Source: Rhizobacter sp. (GTDB lineage: Bacteria; Pseudomonadota; Gammaproteobacteria; Burkholderiales; Burkholderiaceae_C). From it: a stretch of DNA of 57,400 nucleotides. The stretch spans positions 56,147 through 113,546 of the forward strand of contig JAGNWJ010000001.1 of assembly GCA_017986065.1 (NCBI GenBank), read 5' to 3'. A program made the translations under genes and the position numbers. Each line of letters opens with the position of its first letter. The first letter of the stretch is position 1. The notes beneath the pieces are model-generated. The model was given only the letters and a program-made list of their open reading frames with translations, did not search any database and had not been told where the DNA came from. This document shows, piece by piece, positions 1 through 7,931 of the stretch.

Positions 1-108
1 TCACTAGGGTTCCGATCGGCAGCGATGCCGGTGCTGGTCCGAGAGTGATCCGGCTTCGGCGGTCAACAGCCATCGAGGTTCCACGGAGGGATAAAAGCCC
101 GGGAGATC
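1..108 (+). promoter_or_regulatory. Guanidine-I (ykkC class) riboswitch
   Basis: Three conserved blocks of the guanidine-I aptamer occur in the right order and spacing: CTAGGGTTCCG at 4-14, CTGGTCCGAGAG at 34-45 and ACGGAGGGATAAAAGCCCGG at 83-102, followed by GAGA. The class binds free guanidinium and turns on guanidine exporters or degradation genes. The aptamer ends about 55 bases before the first start codon. In that gap, GGAGA at the aptamer 3' edge (102-106) can pair with TCTCC near 126-130, and GAAACG (117-122) can pair with CGTTTC (137-142) before a short T run; either could be the switching element, but I cannot fold it here. The aptamer may start a few bases outside the window. Confidence 0.93.
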
Positions 109-162
109 GACGCATCGAAACGTCTTCTCCTGCGCCCGTTTCTTTCACCTGGAGCCCTCGAC

Positions 163-1212
163 ATGGAATTGATCCGTCCCCTACGCTCTTCTGCTCTGTC
201 CTCGGCGCTGTGGCGCCGCCTGGGCTCGTCTCTCGCCAAACCGGCAGCGGGTCTGGCACTGGCAGCCTTCGCGATTTCCGGTCATGCAGCGGATGTCAAG
301 CCGATGAAGATCGGCACCGTCGTGTGGATCGGCTACGGGCCGTTCTACGTGGCCGAGAAGCTCGACCTCTTCAAGAAGCACAACCTGAAGGTCAGCCTGC
401 AGATCTTCACCGACCCGGCGCTGATCCCGTCAGCCATCGCCAGCGGCGCGGTCGACGGTGGCATGCTGACCTACGACCAGGTGGTCGGTCAGGTGGCGGC
501 AGGCAGGCCGCAGAAGGTCGTGATGCCGATCGACTACTCGAACGGCGGCGATGCGATCGTGGCCGACAAGAGCATTGCCAAGGTGGCCGATTTCAAGGGC
601 AAGAAGGTCGGCTTCAACCCGCTGTCGCCTTCCGATTTCCTGCTGTCCTATGCGCTCAAGGTCAATGGTCTGTCCGACAAGGACATCACAGCGGTCAACA
701 TGACGCCTGAAGCCGTGCCGGCAGCGATGGCGTCGGGCCAGCTCTCGATCGGCGTCACCTACGAGCCGAGCCTGTCGCAGATCGTCAGCCAGGGTGGTGG
801 CAACAAGTTCAAGGTCGTGTTCTCGTCGAAGGATGCTCCCGGCCTGATCGCGGACGTCCTGGTGTTCGACGACAAGGTCATCAAGGCCAAGCCGACCGAG
901 ATCGCCGGCGTGATCAAGGGTTACCTCGACGGCCTGGCCTACATCAAGGCCAAGCCGGATGACGCAGCGAAGATCATCGGCAAGGCGATGGGCGTCTCGG
1001 CGAAGGAAGTCAAGGAACAGTGGTCCGGCGTCTACAACATCCCGCTCGCCGAGATGCCGAAGGCCTTCACCAAGGCCCCTGAGACCACCTCCTACTACGC
1101 CAGCGGTGAAATCATCTCGCAACTGCTGAAGGCGAAGGGCCAGATCACCACCGTGCCTGCCACCGAAGCGACCTTCGATGCGCAGTTCGTCACCGAGATG
1201 GTGAAGAAGTGA
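163..1212 (+). CDS. ABC transporter periplasmic substrate-binding protein (NMT1/SsuA-like)
   Basis: This 349-residue protein begins with a long basic N-region and a hydrophobic stretch ending in SGHAADV (about residues 37-44), a Sec signal peptide. The mature part has the NMT1/THI5-like periplasmic binding fold: an early IGTVVWIGYGPFYVAEKLDLF segment and a middle DFKGKKVGF strand, as in binding proteins for nitrate, sulfonate, taurine, thiamine precursors and small amides. It is the first gene after the guanidine-I riboswitch, so its ligand is probably a guanidino compound (inference). No permease or ATPase gene follows, so it is an orphan in this window. Its stop overlaps the next start (GTGA). 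Confidence 0.85.
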   Translation: MELIRPLRSSALSSALWRRLGSSLAKPAAGLALAAFAISGHAADVKPMKIGTVVWIGYGPFYVAEKLDLFKKHNLKVSLQIFTDPALIPSAIASGAVDGGMLTYDQVVGQVAAGRPQKVVMPIDYSNGGDAIVADKSIAKVADFKGKKVGFNPLSPSDFLLSYALKVNGLSDKDITAVNMTPEAVPAAMASGQLSIGVTYEPSLSQIVSQGGGNKFKVVFSSKDAPGLIADVLVFDDKVIKAKPTEIAGVIKGYLDGLAYIKAKPDDAAKIIGKAMGVSAKEVKEQWSGVYNIPLAEMPKAFTKAPETTSYYASGEIISQLLKAKGQITTVPATEATFDAQFVTEMVKK

Positions 1213-2216
1213 GTTTCCGCACCCCGGACGGCGCCGCGCCGAACATCGCGGCGCTGGCCCTGACCCTTCTGGGCTTCCCGGCTGGCATCGCGATGCTGAC
1301 AGCGGCGTCCTGGGTGCTGAATGCGCTCGGCTTTGCGCTGGTGACGCTCACGCTGGTCTGGTCGGCGTACTACATCCACGAGTTCGCCCACCATGCCATC
1401 TTCCGAAGTCCGCAGACCAACGAACGGTGGGGCACGCTGATGACCTGGCTCAACGGCAGCTGCTACGCGCCGTTTGCCGACCTTCGGCGCAAGCACATGC
1501 GCCACCATGTCGAGCGCGCCGACGTGATCACGTTCGACGCGCGCGGTTTCCTGCTGGCCGCGCCGGCCTGGCTGCGACGCGGCGTGCTGGCGCTCGAGTG
1601 GGCCTACTTCCCGGCGGTCGAATTCCTGATGCGGGGTTTCGTCGTCGCGATGCCTTTCAGGGCCGGCGGCTCCAACGCGGCACGCGCCCGCATCATCGGG
1701 ATCGCGGTGGTGCGCCTTGGCGCGTTCGCCGCGCTGGGCATGTACTCGCCCAAGGCGCTGGTGCTGTACTTCGTCGCCTATCTGCTGTTCGTCACGGTGC
1801 TGAGGTTCGCTGACTGCTTCCAGCACACCTACGACGCCTACCCGATCCTCGGCGATGCGCCGATTCCCGATGACAAGGTCCGCGACCGCGCCTACGAACA
1901 AGCCAACACGTTCACCAATGTCGTCGGTCTCGACAACTTCTGGCTCAACCTGCTGTGGCTGAATTTCGGCTACCACAACGCACACCACGAACGCCCGACC
2001 GTGCCCTGGCACCGCCTTCCCGCCTACCACCGCGAGATCTACGGCAACGCGTACGGCCAGGTCATCCCGGTGCCCCAGCTGCTGAAGGCCTTTCACCAGC
2101 ATCGAGTCACGCGGGTGCTGTCGAGTGATTACGGCGAAGTCCGTGGCCCCGAGGTGCCCGGGCGCGCCGACGGCTTCATCGGTGCGGTCGGCGTTTCGTT
2201 CCTCACCGCGGTCTGA
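1209..2216 (+). CDS. Fatty-acid-desaturase-superfamily membrane di-iron enzyme
   Basis: A 335-residue membrane protein with the histidine clusters of the desaturase/hydroxylase superfamily: HEFAHH (about 58-63), HMRHH (about 97-101) and HNAHH (about 257-261), plus several hydrophobic helices. These histidines bind a di-iron centre that uses O2 to desaturate or hydroxylate a substrate. The GTG start overlaps the upstream stop in GTGA, so translation is probably coupled. In this operon a lipid substrate is not obvious; hydroxylation of an alkyl carbon next to a guanidino nitrogen is a possible role, but that is inference. An ordinary fatty-acid or alkane substrate remains possible. Confidence 0.8.
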   Translation: MSFRTPDGAAPNIAALALTLLGFPAGIAMLTAASWVLNALGFALVTLTLVWSAYYIHEFAHHAIFRSPQTNERWGTLMTWLNGSCYAPFADLRRKHMRHHVERADVITFDARGFLLAAPAWLRRGVLALEWAYFPAVEFLMRGFVVAMPFRAGGSNAARARIIGIAVVRLGAFAALGMYSPKALVLYFVAYLLFVTVLRFADCFQHTYDAYPILGDAPIPDDKVRDRAYEQANTFTNVVGLDNFWLNLLWLNFGYHNAHHERPTVPWHRLPAYHREIYGNAYGQVIPVPQLLKAFHQHRVTRVLSSDYGEVRGPEVPGRADGFIGAVGVSFLTAV

Positions 2217-2218
2217 CC

Positions 2219-3040
2219 GTGTCGATCGATTCCTCGCCGCGCGCGGGCGGACGGACCTCGCCCTGCCTCGGACTGCAGGGCCTCACCGTGGTCCTGTCGG
2301 GCGCAGCAGGCGGCATCGGACAGGCCCTCGCCGCCGCCTTTGCCGCGCAGCAGGTGCGCCTGATCATCACCGACCGGGACGCCGGCGCCCTGCAGCGCGT
2401 GGCCGACTCGCTCGAGGCGCATCACGTCACCGCCATCGCGGCCGACCTCGGCCCGGACAGCGACCTGCAGGCTTTGGCCTCACGGATACAGGCCAGCCAT
2501 GGCACGGTCGATGTGCTCGTCAACAACGCCGGCACCGAATACCCGACACCCCTCGGCGACACCCACCCCCAGGCAGCCGAGCGCTGGTCGGCGCTGCTGG
2601 AGAACAACGTCGGCAGCATGGTGCGCCTGACGCGCACGCTGCTCCCCCTGATGCCTCGCGGGGCCTGCGTGATCAACCAGTCGTCGATCTGGGGGCTGAC
2701 CGGCGTCGCTGATTTCTCGGCCTACGTGGCCAGCAAGCACGCGGTCATCGGCCTGACTCGCTCGCTGGCCTGGGAACTGGCGCCGCGCGGCATCCGGGTC
2801 AATGCGGTCTGCCCGGGCTGGATACGCACCGCTGCGGCCCTGCGATCGCTGACCAGCATGGCCACCGCCCAGGGGCGCAGCGAATCGGACGTCGAACGCG
2901 AGATCCTCGCGCGGCAGGCAATCCCCCGGATGCTCGAGCCCGAGGACATTGCAGGGGTGTTCCTGTTCCTGGCAAGCGATGCGGCACGATCGCTGACCGG
3001 GCAGGCTATCAGCGCCAGCCATGGCGAGGTCATGAATTGA
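2219..3040 (+). CDS. SDR-family oxidoreductase
   Basis: This 273-residue classical short-chain dehydrogenase has a nucleotide-binding SGAAGGIG near residues 28-35, NNAG near 101-104, and the catalytic Ser with YVASK (Tyr-x-x-x-Lys) near 168-172. It oxidises or reduces an alcohol/carbonyl with NAD(P)H. The GTG start lies 2 bases after the desaturase stop. Lying directly after an oxygenase-like gene, it could oxidise the hydroxylated product (inference). The substrate cannot be read from the sequence. Confidence 0.85.
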   Translation: MSIDSSPRAGGRTSPCLGLQGLTVVLSGAAGGIGQALAAAFAAQQVRLIITDRDAGALQRVADSLEAHHVTAIAADLGPDSDLQALASRIQASHGTVDVLVNNAGTEYPTPLGDTHPQAAERWSALLENNVGSMVRLTRTLLPLMPRGACVINQSSIWGLTGVADFSAYVASKHAVIGLTRSLAWELAPRGIRVNAVCPGWIRTAAALRSLTSMATAQGRSESDVEREILARQAIPRMLEPEDIAGVFLFLASDAARSLTGQAISASHGEVMN

Positions 3041-3822
3041 ATGCGGCGGCGAGCCTGCCGTCGCAGGCATTCCAGCTTGCCCTGACCGGGCGCGTCGTGC
3101 TGGTCACCGGCGCAGCGAGCGGTATCGGCCGGGCCACCGCGCTGGCCTGTGGGCGGGCCGGCGCGCGTGTGGCCATCAACCACCTCGGCCGCGCCGAAGA
3201 AGCGGGCGCCCTGGTCGCCGAACTGGAAGCCGGCGGCGCACGCGCGTTTGCCGTGGAGGCGGATGTCAGCCTTGCGCGCGACGTGGCCGCCATGGTTGAG
3301 GCAGTCACTTCCGAACTGGGGCCGATCGACGCGCTCGTCAACAACGCCGGCGTGATCCAGGACCGCCCCTTTCTCGAGACCACCGAAGCCGATTGGGACC
3401 GCATGCTCGACACCGACCTGAAGTCGGTGTTCCTGATGTGCAAGGCGGTGCTGCCGGGGATGCTGGCGCGCCAGGCCGGGGTGATCGTCAACATCGCCTC
3501 CGACCTCGGCATCCTGGGTCGAGCGCAATTCGCGCCCTATTGCGCGGCCAAGGCCGGAGTGATCGGGCTGACGCGCTCTCTCGCACGGGAATTCGCACCG
3601 GCCATCCGCGTCAATGCGATCGCACCGGGGCCTGTCGCCACCGCGATGCTGTCGCCCGAGCACATGAGCCCCGAGTGGATCGAGAAGGAACTCGACATCC
3701 CGCAGCACCGTTTCGCCGCGGCCGACGAGATCGCGTGCACGGCGCTGTTCCTGCTGTCCGACCTGTCGCGCTTCTACTGCGGCCAGGTGCTCAGCCCGAA
3801 CGGCGGCTCGGTGATGGCCTGA
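3037..3822 (+). CDS. SDR-family oxidoreductase (FabG-like)
   Basis: A 261-residue classical SDR with TGAASGIG near 24-31, NNAG near 102-105, and the active-site YCAAK near 168-172; the C-terminus has the GQVLSPNGG-type loop of FabG relatives. The best start is a TTG that overlaps the upstream stop (TTGA); the nearby ATG is out of frame. Two adjacent, clearly different SDRs suggest two successive alcohol or aldehyde oxidations, or dehydrogenases for two substrates. It is probably not the fatty-acid synthesis FabG, because it has no fatty-acid-synthesis neighbours. Confidence 0.85.
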   Translation: MNAAASLPSQAFQLALTGRVVLVTGAASGIGRATALACGRAGARVAINHLGRAEEAGALVAELEAGGARAFAVEADVSLARDVAAMVEAVTSELGPIDALVNNAGVIQDRPFLETTEADWDRMLDTDLKSVFLMCKAVLPGMLARQAGVIVNIASDLGILGRAQFAPYCAAKAGVIGLTRSLAREFAPAIRVNAIAPGPVATAMLSPEHMSPEWIEKELDIPQHRFAAADEIACTALFLLSDLSRFYCGQVLSPNGGSVMA

Positions 3823-3838
3823 GCGCAGGACGTCCCCG

Positions 3839-4768
3839 ATGACCGCCACCTCATCGCCGCTGATCTCCCGGCTGGCCCCGCCCTCGCCCGGCACCCGTCT
3901 GCCCACGCTGGTTCTGCTCGCCTCTGCCGTGCTGTGGGGCCTGCTGTGGTGGCCACTGAAGGGCTTTGCAGGCGTCGGGCTGTCGGGACCGATGCTCTCG
4001 CTGCTGAGCTATGGGGCGGTCGGCTTGCTGGGCATCGGACTGCTGTGGCGCGAGCGCCCTGCCTGGAAGCCACAGACCGCCCTTCTGCTGCTGCTGATGC
4101 TGGTGGGCGGCTGGGCCAACACCGCGTTCGTCCAGGCGCTGGTGATGGGCGACGTGGTGCGGGTGATGCTGCTGTTCTACCTGGCACCCGTCTGGTCGGT
4201 CCTGGGCGGGCGACTGTTCCTGGGCGAGGCGATCAGCCGCCGCCGCGCACTGGCGGTGGTGCTGGCGCTGGTCGGCCTGTGGTTCGTGATCGGCGGCAGC
4301 GCGGCCTGGGCAAAGCCCCTGGGCACCGCCGACTGGCTGGCGCTGAGTGCGGGTCTGGCCTTCGCCGGCAACAACCTGATCTCGCGCGCCGCCCAGGCCA
4401 TCCCGATGACATCGAAGACGGTGGCGGTGTTCTTCGGTTGCGGCCTCTTGTCCGGGTGCAGCGTGCTGATGGCCGGCGCAGAGATGCCGCCGATCACCGC
4501 GCTGATCGCACTGGCCCTGGCCGGCTACGCCTTCATCTGGTTGCTGCTCGCGACCGTCACCTGGCAGTACGGTGTGACGCACCTCGAAAGCGGCCGCGCG
4601 GGCCTGATCCTGACCGTCGAGTTGCTGGTCGCGGTGGTGTCGGCCGTCTGGCTGGGCGAGGAGTCGTTGCGTCCCATCGAGTGGGCCGGCGGCGCACTGA
4701 TCGCCGTCGCCGCATTGATCGAAGCCACCGATTCAAGCGAATCGACACCGAAGGAGAAAGCGGGATGA
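3839..4768 (+). CDS. EamA/DMT-family transporter
   Basis: A 309-residue, very hydrophobic inner-membrane protein with about ten predicted helices in two EamA repeats, the layout of drug/metabolite transporters that export amino acids or small metabolites. The small Gdx/SugE guanidinium exporters often controlled by guanidine riboswitches belong to the same DMT superfamily, so this protein may export guanidine or a related amine, or import the substrate (inference). It starts 16 bases after the second SDR, and its TGA overlaps the next ATG, so it belongs to the operon. Confidence 0.82.
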   Translation: MTATSSPLISRLAPPSPGTRLPTLVLLASAVLWGLLWWPLKGFAGVGLSGPMLSLLSYGAVGLLGIGLLWRERPAWKPQTALLLLLMLVGGWANTAFVQALVMGDVVRVMLLFYLAPVWSVLGGRLFLGEAISRRRALAVVLALVGLWFVIGGSAAWAKPLGTADWLALSAGLAFAGNNLISRAAQAIPMTSKTVAVFFGCGLLSGCSVLMAGAEMPPITALIALALAGYAFIWLLLATVTWQYGVTHLESGRAGLILTVELLVAVVSAVWLGEESLRPIEWAGGALIAVAALIEATDSSESTPKEKAG

Positions 4769-5529
4769 GTACCGTCTGGATGAACCAGCTCTCATGGGTC
4801 GACTACGAGGCTCGGCTGAAGCTGCACCAGCCCGCGATCCTGCTGCCGGTCGGTGCGCTCGAGCAGCATGGCCCGCACCTGCCGCTCGGTACCGACGGGC
4901 TGCTGTCCGCTGCGGTCGCGGCCGATGCAGCTGCCCGCATCGGTGGGTTGGTCGCCCCGACCCTGTCGTACGGCTACAAGTCGCAGCCCAAGTGCGGCGG
5001 CGGCCAGCACTTCTGCGGCACCACCAGCGTCGATGCGGCCACCCTGATCGGCTCGGTGCGCGATGCAGTGCGCGAGTTCGCCCGGCACGGGGCGACGAAA
5101 CTGGTGATCGTCAACGGCCACTACGAGAACCAGTGGTTCCTGACCGAAGGCATCGATCTCGGGCTGCGCGACCTGGGCCCTCGGGCGGCTTTGCAGGTCA
5201 TGCGGCTCGAGTACTGGGACTTCCTGTCCGAGCACACGCTCGCCAGCGTGTTCCCCGAAGGCTTCCCCGGCTTCGCCCTGGAACATGCGGCCGTCATCGA
5301 GACATCGATGATGCTGCACTACCACCCGAACCTGGTGAGGCTGGACCTGATACCCGATGAACCGCCAGCCGACTTCCCGCCGTACGACGTCTACCCGACC
5401 CGCAGGCACTGGGTGCCGCTGTCGGGCGTGCTGTCGTCGGCGCGCGGGTCGAGCGTCGAGAAAGGCGCGGTGATGGCACAGGAGCTTTCGACCCGGATCG
5501 CGGCGGCCATCACGCACGAGTTCGGCTGA
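4765..5529 (+). CDS. Creatininase-family amidohydrolase (creatinine amidohydrolase-like)
   Basis: This 254-residue protein matches creatininases over its whole length. It has PVGALEQHGPHLPLGTDGLL (metal ligands Glu, His and Asp), YGYKSQPKCGGGQHFCGTTS, and NGHYEN with a further His and Glu metal ligand; these are the binuclear-metal residues of the Pseudomonas creatininase family. The family opens cyclic amides such as creatinine, itself a cyclic guanidine derivative, which fits the guanidine-I riboswitch. The ATG overlaps the transporter stop (ATGA) and follows AAGGAGAAAG. Creatinine, another glycocyamidine, or an open guanidino amide are all possible substrates; no creatinase gene is seen nearby. 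Confidence 0.86.
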   Translation: MSTVWMNQLSWVDYEARLKLHQPAILLPVGALEQHGPHLPLGTDGLLSAAVAADAAARIGGLVAPTLSYGYKSQPKCGGGQHFCGTTSVDAATLIGSVRDAVREFARHGATKLVIVNGHYENQWFLTEGIDLGLRDLGPRAALQVMRLEYWDFLSEHTLASVFPEGFPGFALEHAAVIETSMMLHYHPNLVRLDLIPDEPPADFPPYDVYPTRRHWVPLSGVLSSARGSSVEKGAVMAQELSTRIAAAITHEFG

Positions 5530-5541
5530 GGCGGTCGAACG

Positions 5542-6198
5542 ATGCTCGATGCAGCGCGCACCGCCCTGCTGGTGATCGACCTGCAGCGCGACTTCCTCGA
5601 TCCGCTCGGCTATGCGGCGCGCGCGGGCGTCGACGTGTCTCGGCTGCGCGCCACGCTCGGCCCGGTGTGCGCGCTGATCGACGCCGCCCGCGAGGCTGGA
5701 GTGCGCATCGTCTACACCCGCGAAGGGCACCGGCCCGACCTGTCGGACTGTCCGGCGGCCAAGCTCGCGCGCAGTCGGAACGCCGGCGCCGAGATCGGCT
5801 CGGCCGGCCCGCTCGGCCGCCTGCTGGTGCGCGGCGAGCCAGGTCACGGACTGGTCCTCGAGCTTCAGCCTCGCGCCGATGAACCGGTGGTCGACAAGCC
5901 CGGCTACAGCGCCTTCCACCAGACGGATCTCGACCAGATCCTGCGCGGCTGGGGCACCGAGACCGTGATCGTCTGCGGCGTGACCACGGAGGTCTGCGTG
6001 CACACCACGCTGCGCGCTGCGACCGACCATGGCCTGCACTGCATCACCGTCGGCGACGCCTGCGCCGCATCCGAAGCTGCGCTGCAAGCGCCTTCGCTCG
6101 CCATGATCGCCGTCGAGGGAGGTATCTTCGGCACGGTGACCGACAGCGCGACGCTGGTCGCTCGGTTGCTCAAATGCAAGGACCAGGAGCTTCCATGA
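5542..6198 (+). CDS. Isochorismatase-like cysteine hydrolase (amidase)
   Basis: A 218-residue cysteine hydrolase of the isochorismatase fold. The catalytic triad is visible: Asp in VIDLQRDF (near 12), Lys in DKPGYSAF (near 115), and Cys in GVTTEVCVHTT with the usual non-proline cis-peptide segment. Relatives include N-carbamoylsarcosine amidase, biuret hydrolase and ureidoacrylate amidohydrolase, all of which cut C-N bonds of ureido compounds. Next to a creatininase-like enzyme, an N-carbamoyl or biuret-type intermediate is a reasonable substrate (inference). It begins 12 bases after the creatininase stop. Confidence 0.85.
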   Translation: MLDAARTALLVIDLQRDFLDPLGYAARAGVDVSRLRATLGPVCALIDAAREAGVRIVYTREGHRPDLSDCPAAKLARSRNAGAEIGSAGPLGRLLVRGEPGHGLVLELQPRADEPVVDKPGYSAFHQTDLDQILRGWGTETVIVCGVTTEVCVHTTLRAATDHGLHCITVGDACAASEAALQAPSLAMIAVEGGIFGTVTDSATLVARLLKCKDQELP

Positions 6199-7001
6199 CC
6201 CAGGTGCGCAAACTCTGGCCGCTGCTGACAGCAACGCATCGCTATGACAAATCGATCTCGACCTGGCAGCGCGGGCGCGGCCAGCAGATCGAGGCGCCGA
6301 TCCTCGCCTACCTCATCGAGACCGCGAACGGTCGCATCCTGTACGACGTGGGCTGCGACCACGAGAAGATCGCGGATCCCGGTTCACGGGCGTACCACTA
6401 CAACCCGGCGACCTTCGAGTTCGGTGCTCCGGACATGCGCGACGAACAGCGCATTCCCCGACATCTGGCGCGGCTCGGCCTGACGCCGGCCGACATCGAC
6501 GTCATCTTCATCGGGCACCTGCATTTCGACCATGCCGGCGGACTGCGTGATCTGCGCCGCTGCGGCTGCGGCGCCGAGATTCACGTGCAGCACGACGAGA
6601 TGGAGGTAGGCATCAGCGGCGCCGACCCGGCGGTGTTCGCCGACGACCTGATCGACGAAGCGGGAGCACCTCTGCAGTTCCGGCTGCAGACCGGCGAGTA
6701 CACGCTGGTGCCTGGCGTGCAGGCCGTCGCGACCCCCGGCCACACGATCGGTCACATGTCCATGTGGGTCGAGATGCCCAAGGGTCCGCCGATCCTGCTG
6801 GCCGGAGACGCCGCCGACCTGCAGGAGAACATCGACGACGAGATCGCCCCCGGCACGCTCTGGCAGGGCCGCGAGGCGGAGGCGATCGACAGCATCCGCA
6901 AGCTCAAGGCGCTGGCTGCCGAAACCGGCGCCTGGCTGTGGCCGAACCACGATTTCGCGTTCTATCGCTCGCTGCCGGCGTTTCCGCAGTTCATCGAGTG
7001 A
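6195..7001 (+). CDS. Metallo-beta-lactamase-fold hydrolase, N-acyl-homoserine-lactonase-like
   Basis: A 268-residue metallohydrolase with HLHFDHAGG (HxHxDH zinc motif, about residues 109-114), GHTIGHMS and LAGDAADL supplying further metal ligands, and a final NHDF. The pattern resembles the AttM/AiiB lactonase branch, which opens lactones such as homoserine lactone or gamma-butyrolactone. The chosen ATG overlaps the upstream stop (ATGA) and follows CAGGAG, rather than the earlier in-frame ATG inside the previous gene. In this operon it may open a lactone or lactam made from the guanidino substrate; quorum quenching is the alternative. Confidence 0.82.
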   Translation: MTQVRKLWPLLTATHRYDKSISTWQRGRGQQIEAPILAYLIETANGRILYDVGCDHEKIADPGSRAYHYNPATFEFGAPDMRDEQRIPRHLARLGLTPADIDVIFIGHLHFDHAGGLRDLRRCGCGAEIHVQHDEMEVGISGADPAVFADDLIDEAGAPLQFRLQTGEYTLVPGVQAVATPGHTIGHMSMWVEMPKGPPILLAGDAADLQENIDDEIAPGTLWQGREAEAIDSIRKLKALAAETGAWLWPNHDFAFYRSLPAFPQFIE

Positions 7002-7041
7002 TCCCGCTGGACGCGACAACACCGATGGCGAAAGGCTTCCC

Positions 7042-7845
7042 GTGACATCCATCGATACTTTTCCCGAGGTGCCCGAACGCTATCGGGGCGTCTGGCGACG
7101 CACGCTGCTCGAGACGCCGGACATCCGAGACACCACGACCTGGGTCCACTGGCTGCAGACTCCGCGCTGGCATGCCGACCTGCGGGTGCCTGCCGCAGCC
7201 GAAGTTGACAGGGCGGCCATCGCACTCGACACGATGAGCGGGGAGCAGCATCTCGCGCTGGCGCATCAGCAAGGATTCTTCGGCCGCACGGAGGTCGTGC
7301 AGCACCTCCATGGCGATGTGTGCACCTGGCATCGCCGACTCGACATGCAGCCGCCGGGGCTCACGCCCGATGCCGGATGGATGGAGTTCGGCAGCGACGA
7401 CCGGGTCATCGAAACCGGCGTGCACGGTGCCTACCGCGAAGTCTGGGAGCGTCTGCCTGGCTCCATCGGGCCCGCGTTGGTGCTGGCCGAAACAAGTTCG
7501 TCGCCAGACGACGAGGCCGGTGTGCTCTCGACGGCACGCGCCTTTCTCCTGCTGAGCGGCGAGTGCCTGATGCGCGTGCGGCCGCGGCAGATCGGCTGGC
7601 CGGTGGGAACGGAACCCGGCAACACGCTGAGCACGCTGCTGTCACGGGATCCGGCATCGGCCCCGGCACTGCTCGACTTCGAGATCTCGTACGGCCTGCT
7701 GCGCGACGGCCGGTGGTTCATCGAGCGATCCACCCTGCCTGAACTCGAAGACCTCACCGAACCGATGCACTGGCAGCCCGCGGGCGCGACCCACTTCGAG
7801 GTCACCTGCGCCGCAGGCACTTCGGTCTGGCGCAGGCTGGACTGA
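7042..7845 (+). CDS. Conserved hypothetical protein, possibly HRI1-like
   Basis: A 267-residue soluble protein with no signal peptide or helix-rich membrane segment. The GTG start follows AAAGG; an out-of-frame ATG at 7024 gives only six codons and overlaps it as GTGA. The middle segment with ETGVHGAYREVWERL and a late LDFEISYGLL are faintly reminiscent of the yeast HRI1 protein family, which has a double beta-barrel fold and no known enzyme role; this is from memory and weak. It keeps the operon orientation 40 bases after the lactonase-like gene. Function unknown. Confidence 0.75.
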   Translation: MTSIDTFPEVPERYRGVWRRTLLETPDIRDTTTWVHWLQTPRWHADLRVPAAAEVDRAAIALDTMSGEQHLALAHQQGFFGRTEVVQHLHGDVCTWHRRLDMQPPGLTPDAGWMEFGSDDRVIETGVHGAYREVWERLPGSIGPALVLAETSSSPDDEAGVLSTARAFLLLSGECLMRVRPRQIGWPVGTEPGNTLSTLLSRDPASAPALLDFEISYGLLRDGRWFIERSTLPELEDLTEPMHWQPAGATHFEVTCAAGTSVWRRLD

Positions 7846-7859
7846 CTCCGTCGACGGAG
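7846..7859. other. 14-bp perfect palindrome CTCCGTCGACGGAG
   Basis: The palindrome begins right after the stop codon at 7845. It has no loop and no T tract, so it is a poor intrinsic terminator; it may be a protein-binding site or chance. The remaining 70 bases to 7932 hold the AGGAG ribosome-binding site of the next gene. Confidence 0.35.
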
Positions 7860-7931
7860 GGGTCATCGGTGCGGGCGTGAACCCCATGCCAACATACGCA
7901 CCGGGTCAAGGCCACACACCAGGAGCAGTTC

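Noticed and set aside
2219..3822. Calling the two SDR genes fabG
   Set aside because: They have no fatty-acid-synthesis neighbours and are embedded in a riboswitch-controlled operon.
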